NCBI GenBank assembly: GCA_003697135.1
Contig: RFGC01000037.1
Coordinates: forward strand, 124,001 to 188,000
Direction: 5' to 3'
DNA length: 64,000 bases
Source of the DNA: Acidobacteriota bacterium
GTDB taxonomy: Bacteria; Acidobacteriota; Blastocatellia; Pyrinomonadales; Pyrinomonadaceae
Within the stretch, counting starts at the first letter, position 1. Every line of letters starts with the position of its first letter. A program made the translations under genes and the position numbers. The notes beneath the pieces are model-generated. The model worked only from the letters and a program-made list of their open reading frames with translations, did no database searches and was not told the DNA's origin. Of this stretch, positions 44,332 to 51,676 are shown one piece after another.

Positions 44332-44463
44332 TTTAACCTCCTTTGTGTAACCGATTATATCAAAAAAAGAAATTTCACAAGTTTGGAGACTTTCACGAAG
44401 CATTGAAAGTCTAGAAAATTTTTCTTCACGCATTTCTTCAGAATCTCATTACTGAAATTTTCG

Positions 44464-44469
44464 TATAAT
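44464..44469 (+). promoter_or_regulatory. -10 box of a probably leaderless SAM hydrolase mRNA
   Basis: TATAAT ends 7 bases before the ATG at 44477, so transcription would begin at or just before the start codon. No Shine-Dalgarno and only a weak -35 are present. Confidence 0.5.
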
Positions 44470-44476
44470 TTGCCTT

Positions 44477-45250
44477 ATGAGTGTGATAACGCTTTTGACG
44501 GATTTTGGGACGAAAGATTATTTCGTTGGAGCAATGAAAGGCGTGATTTTGTCAATAAATCCGAATGCGGTGATTGTTGACATAAGCCATGAAATCGAGC
44601 CTCAAAAAGTTGCTTCGGCTTCGTTCGTTTTGAGTAATGCTTATCATTATTTTCCACCAAAGACTATTCATGTTGTCGTGGTGGATCCGGGCGTTGGTTC
44701 AGAAAGGCGCGCAATTTTAGTAGAAACTCCCAGATATTTCTTCGTAGCTCCCGATAACGGCTTGCTCAGTTTCGTTTTTGAAAGCCAAGACGAAATGCTC
44801 AAAGTTTATGAGTTGACAAATCGAGAGTTTTTTCTTCCAGAAGTGAGCCGCACGTTTCACGGAAGAGATATATTTGCACCTGTAGCCGCTCATCTTTCAA
44901 TCGGAGCTTTGCCTGAAGAGATGGGAAAAAGGATTCACGATCCCGTCCGACTCAAAGCAGCTGTCCCGCAGAAAATATCAGAAAGGAGATTTGTCGGAGA
45001 AGTCATACACATTGACAGATTCGGAAACCTCGTGACAAATTTTCGCAATGAACTTCCTAAAAACTTCGTTCTAAAAATGGGCGATCAACTCATAGGAAAG
45101 CACTACAAGTTTTATTCTGAAGCTAAGGGCGAAGAATTGTTCTCAATCATCGGTAGCTCAGGATTTTTAGAGATTTCGATCTTTCAAGATTCGGCTGCTT
45201 CGAGACTCAAAGCTTTCATAGGACAGAAGGTGGAAATGCTGATTCCCTGA
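44477..45250 (+). CDS. S-adenosylmethionine hydrolase (SAM hydroxide adenosyltransferase, DUF62 family)
   Basis: A 257-residue enzyme of the fluorinase/chlorinase fold that uses hydroxide instead of halide to split SAM into adenosine and methionine. LLTDFGTKDYFVGAMKGVI, VDISHEI, VVDPGVGSERRAI and APDNGLLSFV are the family motifs that hold the SAM and the Asp-Arg-His triad that activates water. The C-terminal beta-barrel starts IHIDRFGNLVTN. The physiological role is unclear across bacteria. It stands alone, with citrate synthase 80 bases downstream. Confidence 0.9.
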   Translation: MSVITLLTDFGTKDYFVGAMKGVILSINPNAVIVDISHEIEPQKVASASFVLSNAYHYFPPKTIHVVVVDPGVGSERRAILVETPRYFFVAPDNGLLSFVFESQDEMLKVYELTNREFFLPEVSRTFHGRDIFAPVAAHLSIGALPEEMGKRIHDPVRLKAAVPQKISERRFVGEVIHIDRFGNLVTNFRNELPKNFVLKMGDQLIGKHYKFYSEAKGEELFSIIGSSGFLEISIFQDSAASRLKAFIGQKVEMLIP

Positions 45251-45332
45251 GTAAAATATAGGTTTGAATTAGCAATCATCGGATTATTTTGCTATTTTAG
45301 AAGTAAAGAAAATTTATTGTAGGGAAAAAGAT

Positions 45333-46484
45333 ATGGAGACAGGAAAAGAACAGCAGAAGCAAGCATCAACCTTTGCCGCGGGACTCAGAGGCGTAGTTGC
45401 GGCTCAAAGCTCAATCGGAGATGTTGATGGCGAAAGAGGCGTTCTAATTTATCAAGGTTACAACATTCACGATTTAGCCGAGCACTCAACATTTGAAGAA
45501 GTTGTTTTCCTTCTTTGGAACGGACGCCTGCCGAAACGGCAAGAACTTGAAGAACTGAAAGAAAATCTGCGTGCGAATTACGATTTGCCTGCGGAAGTTA
45601 TCCAGATGATGAAAAACTTTCCTAAAGACGCAGACCCGATGGATGTTCTTCGGACATCAGTCTCGGCAATGGCTTTCTATGACAAAGAAGGCAAAGCAAC
45701 AGACAAAGAAACCGCACTCAAAACAGCAACGAAGCTAACTGCTAAACTCGGCCCGATTGTTGCCGCTTGGGAAAGAATACGTAACGGCAAAGAAGTCGTT
45801 GAACCTGATAAGTCTTTAAGCATAGCCGAAAACTTTCTTTACATGATGCGTGGTGAGAGAGCCGATGCAGACGAGGAAAGAATTTTCGACGTGGCTTTGA
45901 TTTTACACGCCGATCATGAGCTTAACGCTTCAACCTTCACGGCACGCGTAGTTGCGGGAACTTTAGCCGATATGTATGGAGCAGTAACAGCCGCAATTGC
46001 CGCACTTTCAGGCCCGCTTCATGGCGGCGCAAACACTGCGGTTATGAAAATGCTCATTGAAATCGGAAGCCTTGACCGTGTTGAATCTTGGCTTGAAGAA
46101 ACTTTAGCCGCCAAGCGGAAAGTCATGGGCATTGGCCATGCGGTTTATAAAACTGAAGACCCACGCGCAACTTGGCTTAGAAAATTCTCAAAGCAAATGG
46201 CAGAGAAAAAAGGCGAGACGAAGTGGTTTGAAATGTCTCAAAAGATAGAAAAGCTCATGCTTGAAAAGAAAGGCATGTATCCGAACGTAGATTTCTACTC
46301 GGCATCAACTTACTATCTGATGGGCATTCCGCTTGATCTATTCACGCCGATTTTTGCTGTATCGCGTATTTCGGGTTGGACAGGACACATTTTAGAGCAA
46401 TATGCAAATAACAAGTTGATTCGCCCGCGTGCCGAATACATAGGCCCGCGCGGATTGGCTTATGTGCCTATTGACGAAAGATGA
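45333..46484 (+). CDS. Citrate synthase (type II-like/methylcitrate synthase family)
   Basis: The TCA-cycle entry enzyme of about 383 residues. Catalytic residues are seen as the His of GPLHGGANTAV, the His of MGIGHAVYKTEDPRA and the Asp of YPNVDFYSASTYYLMG. The short N-terminus and GLRGVVAAQSSIGDVDGERGVLIYQGYNIHDLA fit the dimeric, Gram-positive/archaeal-type enzyme, which can also act on propionyl-CoA, so citrate and 2-methylcitrate synthesis are both possible. AGGGAAAA precedes the ATG. A terminator follows. Confidence 0.92.
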   Translation: METGKEQQKQASTFAAGLRGVVAAQSSIGDVDGERGVLIYQGYNIHDLAEHSTFEEVVFLLWNGRLPKRQELEELKENLRANYDLPAEVIQMMKNFPKDADPMDVLRTSVSAMAFYDKEGKATDKETALKTATKLTAKLGPIVAAWERIRNGKEVVEPDKSLSIAENFLYMMRGERADADEERIFDVALILHADHELNASTFTARVVAGTLADMYGAVTAAIAALSGPLHGGANTAVMKMLIEIGSLDRVESWLEETLAAKRKVMGIGHAVYKTEDPRATWLRKFSKQMAEKKGETKWFEMSQKIEKLMLEKKGMYPNVDFYSASTYYLMGIPLDLFTPIFAVSRISGWTGHILEQYANNKLIRPRAEYIGPRGLAYVPIDER

Positions 46485-46512
46485 AAACCCATTTAAGAAA
46501 AGAATCGTAAAG

Positions 46513-46546
46513 TTTAAGGGAGAAAGCAATTTCTCCCTTAAATTTT
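46513..46546 (+). terminator. Terminator after citrate synthase
   Basis: TTTAAGGGAGAAA (46513-46525) pairs perfectly with TTTCTCCCTTAAA (46530-46542) around a GCAA tetraloop, followed by a short T-run. Confidence 0.75.
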
Positions 46547-46569
46547 GAGTGAGACCGAGGAGGGCAGAA

Positions 46570-48684
46570 ATGAGAATCTTCAGAATTTTGACTGTAGTTG
46601 GGTTGGCTATGAGTTTAACTTTTGCGCAAAACAACTTGAAACCGCCTGTGGCAAAAAAAGAGCCGAAAGTGCTGAAAATTCACGGCTACGAACTAATTGA
46701 TAACTACGCATGGCTTCGAGATAGAAACGAGAAGAAAAACCCTGAAATAATCGAGTATCTCGAAGCGGAAAACGCATACACGGAAGCCTACATGAAGCCT
46801 TATGAAGGCTTGGTTGAAACCATTTACAAAGAAATTCTTGGACGAATTAAGCAAACCGATATAAGCGTGCCTTACAAACTCGGCAAATACTGGTATTTCA
46901 CAAAGACCGAAGAAGGCAAGCAGTATCCGATTTACATGCGCAGTCTCGATCAAAAAGGCAAAAAGAATCCAGAGGTTTTGCTTGACCAAAACGAAATGGC
47001 AAAAGGCTACAAGTATTTTGCTATCGGTGAGTTTGAAGTTAGCGACGATGGAAATCTTTTGGCTTTCTCCACCGACACAACGGGCTATAGGCAATACACA
47101 TTGCAGATAAAGAACCTGAAAACCGGGGAAATTCTTCCGAACAAGATTGAAAGGGTAACTTCTGTTGTGTGGTCTAACGATGGAAAGTATCTTTTCTACT
47201 CGCAAGAAGACCCTGTTTCAAAGCGGTCTGATAAAGTTTTCCGACACGAGCTTGCAACAAACAAAAATGAGTTGATTTACGAAGAGAAGGACGTTCTTTT
47301 TAACGTTGCCGTTGGACGTTCACGTGACAAAAAGATGCTTTTCATAGCCTCATACGCAAAAACGATGCGGGAATACAGGTATCTTCCTGCGGATAATCCT
47401 CTTGGAGAATGGAAAATAATTACTCCGCGCCGTGAAGGACACGAGTACTCGGCAGATTTCTACAACGGCGAATTCTACATACTTACGAACAAGCAGGCAG
47501 AAAACTTCAAGGTCGTTCGTGCTCCTGCTAACGATCCGAGAGAAGAAAATTGGACAGATTTTATACCGCACAATCCAGCGATAAAGATCGAGAGAGTGGA
47601 GTTTTTTAGAGATTATGCAGTAGTCTATGAAAGAGAAAACGGGCTGGAGTATTTGAAAGTGCTGGATTTGAAAACAAAGCGAGCACCTCGCAGAATTCCA
47701 ACGCCCGAAGAAGTTTATACAATGCAACCTGCCTACAATCCTGAGTTTGATACAGAAGTTATTCGCTACAATTATTCTTCAATGATAACTCCGCTCTCGA
47801 CCTATGAATATAATTTCAGAACCGGTAGAACCAAACTACTAAAGCAACAGGAAATACCTTCAGGCTATGACAAAAGTCAATATGAAACAAAAAGAGTTTG
47901 GGCAACTGCGAGAGACGGAACGAAAGTGCCGATTTCAATGGTTTGGAAAAAGGGCGTGAAATTCGATGGAAGCGCGCCGATGCTTCTTTATGCTTATGGA
48001 AGTTACGGAATTTCAATGACGCCGAACTTTTCGGTTGCGCGCTTAAGTCTTCTCGATAGAGGCATGATCTACGCAATCGCTCATATTCGCGGTGGCTCGG
48101 AACTAGGCGAAAGATGGCGTCAAGAAGGCAGGATGTTCAAAAAACTCAACACTTTTTATGATTTTATAGACTGCGCAAAGTGGTTGATTGAAAACAAATA
48201 CACATCAAGCGATAGGCTTGTCATTCAAGGTGGAAGTGCTGGTGGAATGCTCATGGGCGGAGTCGTAAACATGGCACCGGAGCTTTTCAAAGCCGCAATC
48301 ATTCAAGTTCCTTTCGTTGATGTGATAAACACAATGCTTGATGAAACATTACCACTAACAACAGAAGAATGGATCGAATGGGGCAATCCTCATGAGAAAG
48401 AGGCTTTTGAATACATGATTAAGTATTCGCCTTACGATAACATCAAACAGCAAAACTATCCGAACATGCTTGTAGAAATTGCTCTTTACGATAGCCAAGT
48501 GCCTTACTGGGAAGGTGCAAAATTTGTTGCAAAAGTGCGTGAGATGAAGACTAACGATAGCATCGTGCTTTTGAAAACGAACATGGGAGCAGGGCATGGC
48601 GGTTCGTCAGGCAGATACGATCGCCTGAAAGAAATTGCCTTCGATTACGCTTACGCTCTGGTTCAAGTAGGGATTTTCAAATAG
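46570..48684 (+). CDS. Exported S9 prolyl oligopeptidase-family serine peptidase (oligopeptidase B-like)
   Basis: A 704-residue peptidase with a signal peptide (RIFRILTVVGLAMSLTFAQ), so it is likely periplasmic, unlike the cytoplasmic E. coli enzyme. The seven-bladed propeller spans about 80-420 and the alpha/beta hydrolase domain about 430-704. The nucleophile Ser is in VIQGGSAGGMLMGGV, the Asp in EIALYDSQVPYWE and the His in MGAGHGGSSGRYD, all as in oligopeptidase B (cleavage after basic residues). GAGGAGGG precedes the ATG at 46570, preferred to the non-ATG start at 46549. Confidence 0.9.
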   Translation: MRIFRILTVVGLAMSLTFAQNNLKPPVAKKEPKVLKIHGYELIDNYAWLRDRNEKKNPEIIEYLEAENAYTEAYMKPYEGLVETIYKEILGRIKQTDISVPYKLGKYWYFTKTEEGKQYPIYMRSLDQKGKKNPEVLLDQNEMAKGYKYFAIGEFEVSDDGNLLAFSTDTTGYRQYTLQIKNLKTGEILPNKIERVTSVVWSNDGKYLFYSQEDPVSKRSDKVFRHELATNKNELIYEEKDVLFNVAVGRSRDKKMLFIASYAKTMREYRYLPADNPLGEWKIITPRREGHEYSADFYNGEFYILTNKQAENFKVVRAPANDPREENWTDFIPHNPAIKIERVEFFRDYAVVYERENGLEYLKVLDLKTKRAPRRIPTPEEVYTMQPAYNPEFDTEVIRYNYSSMITPLSTYEYNFRTGRTKLLKQQEIPSGYDKSQYETKRVWATARDGTKVPISMVWKKGVKFDGSAPMLLYAYGSYGISMTPNFSVARLSLLDRGMIYAIAHIRGGSELGERWRQEGRMFKKLNTFYDFIDCAKWLIENKYTSSDRLVIQGGSAGGMLMGGVVNMAPELFKAAIIQVPFVDVINTMLDETLPLTTEEWIEWGNPHEKEAFEYMIKYSPYDNIKQQNYPNMLVEIALYDSQVPYWEGAKFVAKVREMKTNDSIVLLKTNMGAGHGGSSGRYDRLKEIAFDYAYALVQVGIFK

Positions 48685-48736
48685 TTTAGCTATTTCACAG
48701 AGTTTCTGGGTTTTGTTTTTTGAAAACTCTCGGTTG

Positions 48737-48781
48737 GGCAGAATTCAAGGTAAACGAGCTTGAGTTCTGCCTATTATTTTT
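48737..48781 (+). terminator. Terminator after the S9 peptidase
   Basis: GGCAGAATTCAAG (48737-48749) pairs with CTTGAGTTCTGCC (48759-48771) with one G-T pair, followed by a T-rich tail to 48781. Confidence 0.7.
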
Positions 48782-48836
48782 AGGGAATTGCAGGTTTTTG
48801 TGCTTTGTTTTCTAGTTTGTTTTTGTTCTGAAGCGA

Positions 48837-49838
48837 TTAGATTTTCAGCCGGTAAACCTTATCACTTGTTGCAACTATCATTTCAGAGTCTTTGTTAAAG
48901 CAAAGTCCGACTATATTCATTCCGGCAACGAACAATTCAGCTTCTTGATCTTCAGCAGAGATTTTGACAATCCCGCGCCTTCCCTTTAAGCAAGCGGCTA
49001 CGTAAAGATTTCCTTCGTCGTCAAAGGCGAGTCCTTGTGGACGTCCAAGTCCGCGATAAAAAACATCAACCAATCCTCTACGGTCAATTTTCCAGATATT
49101 GTCGAAGCTGGAAAGCCCCGGTGCTGTCACGAAGAGGTTATCTTCTTTATCGAATGCCAGATGATATGCTGCAACTGAAGGTTCTAGTGTTGCAAAAATT
49201 TCAGCATTACCTGAATCTGAAATTTTGTAGATTGTTCCGCTTCTGTCGCCAACAAAAAGCTCGCCTTTGCTATTGAAAGCTACTCCAGTCGCAATTCCCA
49301 AGTTACTGCTGAATGTGAAGTAACCTCCATCTCTTCCTATTTTGACTAGATCTCCTGATGCGCGATTCGTAACGAAAAGCTCTCCTTTGCTATTGAAGGC
49401 TAGTCCTGTGGGATTCATTATGTCAATTGGCATTTCTAGCAGTTCACCTTCGGGCGTTAGTTTAAAGAGAGTGACAGGAAGTTTTTGCCCGCGCGAACCT
49501 GAGCGTGTTAGAATTATCGAGCCATCAATTGGGTCAACTGCTGGATTTGCAACTATATGTAGATCGTCAGCTAACATCTCGCCAACTTCTATGCTGAGTG
49601 AATTACTTTGTGAAGACCCGCTTTCAAGGTAAACTTCCGTTTCGCCTGTAAAGACTTCAGGCACGACTGCAACCACACGCTTTCTAGAAACGCCAACTAG
49701 CCTTGCTTTCAAGCCTCCAAAATAAGCTCCGTATTCGCTTCCGTATTCAAACTCGAAGTTCTTGCATTCAATAATAACTTCACCACCCGGTATTGCGTAA
49801 CGTGGACTTATAGAGATTATCTCTCCAGCTTGATTCAT
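48837..49838 (-). CDS. IPT/TIG domain plus NHL/SMP-30-like beta-propeller protein
   Basis: A 333-residue protein without a signal peptide. Residues 1-90 look like an IPT/TIG immunoglobulin-like fold (SISPRYAIPGGEVIIECKNF). Residues 95-333 form about five to six propeller blades with the repeated motif GLAFNSKGELFV, VAFNSKGELFVGD, LAFDKEDNLFV, LAFDDEGNLYVA and LCFNKDSEMIVA. Such proteins bind ligands or act as lactonases/hydrolases, but no catalytic residues can be claimed. It is transcribed towards the S9 peptidase, and its 5' end lies 50 bases from the hflX promoter region, back to back with hflX. Confidence 0.75.
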   Translation of the reverse strand: MNQAGEIISISPRYAIPGGEVIIECKNFEFEYGSEYGAYFGGLKARLVGVSRKRVVAVVPEVFTGETEVYLESGSSQSNSLSIEVGEMLADDLHIVANPAVDPIDGSIILTRSGSRGQKLPVTLFKLTPEGELLEMPIDIMNPTGLAFNSKGELFVTNRASGDLVKIGRDGGYFTFSSNLGIATGVAFNSKGELFVGDRSGTIYKISDSGNAEIFATLEPSVAAYHLAFDKEDNLFVTAPGLSSFDNIWKIDRRGLVDVFYRGLGRPQGLAFDDEGNLYVAACLKGRRGIVKISAEDQEAELFVAGMNIVGLCFNKDSEMIVATSDKVYRLKI

Positions 49839-49885
49839 AAAATCTTATTTTACGTTTTTTGAACAAATGAGCAATTCTAAAAGTT

Positions 49886-49914
49886 TTGAATCTCTAAGTA
49901 TAAACTTCTATAAT
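49886..49914 (+). promoter_or_regulatory. Promoter of hflX-pgpH
   Basis: TTGAAT (49886-49891), 17 bases, TATAAT (49909-49914). The transcript would start near 49921 and carry AAGGAGGTGA at 49932-49941, a near-perfect Shine-Dalgarno. The start codon it serves must therefore lie close to 49945-49955, well upstream of the first in-frame ATG of hflX at 50069. Confidence 0.75.
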
Positions 49915-49948
49915 TGCCGTTGTGGGGAATTAAGGAGGTGATGAGGAG

Positions 49949-51673
49949 ATAGGCTCTGTTAAGGGAAACATTAAAGGACTTAAGCCGAATCAAATACGCA
50001 GAATCGAGAAACTAGCAACTCGCAAAGTCCAACCTGAGCAAATAGTCTCACCTGAGCTTGCGCGTCAAATGTCGGAAATTTCGCACGAAACCGGAAGGCA
50101 AATAGGAGTCTTAATAAACCGAAAGGGGCAAGTTGAATACGTAATGGTCGGAGATGCAAAGAAAATAGAGATGCCCGACTTCGGTAGAATCAGAACTTCT
50201 CATGAAAGATTTCGCGGACTTAGATGTGTTCATACCCATCTTAACGGTGAAGGACTCACTCAAGATGACCTAACTGACCTGGCGCTTCTTAGACTCGACT
50301 TGATGGCAATTATTCAGGTTAACCAAAGAACAGGCTTACCTGATTTAGTTCATGCGGCGCATCTGATACCGACAACGGCAGAGAGAATCAATGATGAGCG
50401 TTTGCCTTATGAATTTCTCCCGCCCAAACCTCCGTCACAATTGGATGTTGATTTCTTAAAGCTAATAAATTCGCTCGAAGAAGAGATGGCGAGAAACCGC
50501 AAGGTGCTGAAGAATGAACTGGCAAATCGCGATAGAGCCATTTTGGTTGGAGTTACAACTGGTCCTCTTTACGAAGCTGAAGAGTCGCTTAAAGAGCTGG
50601 AGGAACTTGCAATTTCGGCAGATGTGCTGGTTCTCGATAAAATTATTCAGCGCCGCCCTCAGATAGACCCGCGAACCGTGCTAGGAAAAGGTAAGCTTGA
50701 AGAGCTTTTGATAAGAGCTATGCGTTTGGGCGCTGATCTGATTATTTTTGATACCGAGCTTTCTCCTGCTCAGGTTCGCTCAATCTCGGAGGCAACAGAT
50801 TTGAAAATTATAGATCGTCAGCAGTTGATACTTGATATTTTTGCTCAACGTGCTCAATCACGCGAAGGAAAATTGCAAGTTGAGCTGGCGCAACTAAAAT
50901 ACATTTTGCCGCGTCTTGTAGTGGGGCAGAATTCAGCTTTTTCACGTCTAGCAGGTGGAATCGGCGGAAGAGGTCCTGGTGAAACGAAGTTGGAAACTGA
51001 CCGTCGGAGAGTTCGTGACCGAATCAATCGGCTTGAAAAAGAAATCGAAAAGCTTAGCTACCAAAGAGAAGAAAGACGCAAGAGCAGACTTCGTCATCAG
51101 ATTCCTTTGATTTCGCTTGTTGGATACACGAATGCAGGTAAATCTACTCTCTTGAACGCTTTGACAAAGAGCCAAGTTTACGCGGAATCGAAAATGTTTG
51201 CGACGCTCGATCCAACAGCAAGAAGATTGCGCCTTCCACACGAGCAAGAAGTTATAATTAACGATACTGTCGGATTCATCAGAAACTTGCCAGAAACTTT
51301 GGTCACAGCGTTTCGAGCAACTCTAAGAGAAATTGCCGACTCTAGTTTGATTCTGCATGTTGTTGATGCTTCTAATCCAAATTGTCTGGCGCAAATAGAA
51401 TCAGTAGAGAAAATACTTTCTCAACTCGATCTAATCAAAATCCCGCGTCTCATAGTGCTCAACAAGACGGATTTGCTAAACGAATCTGAGATAGAAGCCT
51501 TGGAGAGACATTTGAGCTACAATAGGCAAATAGAAAGTATTGCAGTTTCAGCTCTCAAACCTGCGACTCTAATACCTTTGGTAGAAAGAGTTAGCGAACT
51601 TCTTGCGAAGAATTTGTATAATGGTTTTACCTATGAAAATCTGAGTTGTGACCACTCGACCATTCATGTTTAG
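49949..51673 (+). CDS. hflX: Ribosome-associated GTPase HflX (long form, unusual start)
   Basis: A GTPase that splits stalled or stressed 70S ribosomes. The GTPase motifs are VGYTNAGKSTLLNAL (G1), NDTVGFIRNLP (G3) and VLNKTDLL (G4), and the glycine-rich linker GRGPGETKLETDRR is diagnostic. The first in-frame ATG is at 50069, but the frame is open back to 49934 and the extra residues (VKGNIKGLKPNQIRRIEKLATRK, then SPELARQMSE) are the conserved N-terminus of long HflX proteins. No ATG, GTG or TTG exists there in frame. An ATA at 49949 sits at the right distance from the Shine-Dalgarno. An out-of-frame ATG AGG AGA TAG overlaps it. Confidence 0.88.
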   Translation: MGSVKGNIKGLKPNQIRRIEKLATRKVQPEQIVSPELARQMSEISHETGRQIGVLINRKGQVEYVMVGDAKKIEMPDFGRIRTSHERFRGLRCVHTHLNGEGLTQDDLTDLALLRLDLMAIIQVNQRTGLPDLVHAAHLIPTTAERINDERLPYEFLPPKPPSQLDVDFLKLINSLEEEMARNRKVLKNELANRDRAILVGVTTGPLYEAEESLKELEELAISADVLVLDKIIQRRPQIDPRTVLGKGKLEELLIRAMRLGADLIIFDTELSPAQVRSISEATDLKIIDRQQLILDIFAQRAQSREGKLQVELAQLKYILPRLVVGQNSAFSRLAGGIGGRGPGETKLETDRRRVRDRINRLEKEIEKLSYQREERRKSRLRHQIPLISLVGYTNAGKSTLLNALTKSQVYAESKMFATLDPTARRLRLPHEQEVIINDTVGFIRNLPETLVTAFRATLREIADSSLILHVVDASNPNCLAQIESVEKILSQLDLIKIPRLIVLNKTDLLNESEIEALERHLSYNRQIESIAVSALKPATLIPLVERVSELLAKNLYNGFTYENLSCDHSTIHV

Positions 51674-51676
51674 TAT

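Noticed and set aside
42883-44433. Overlapping frames antisense to the VCBS repeats
   Set aside because: They are shadows caused by the regular GATGGTGAT-type repeat and show no family features.
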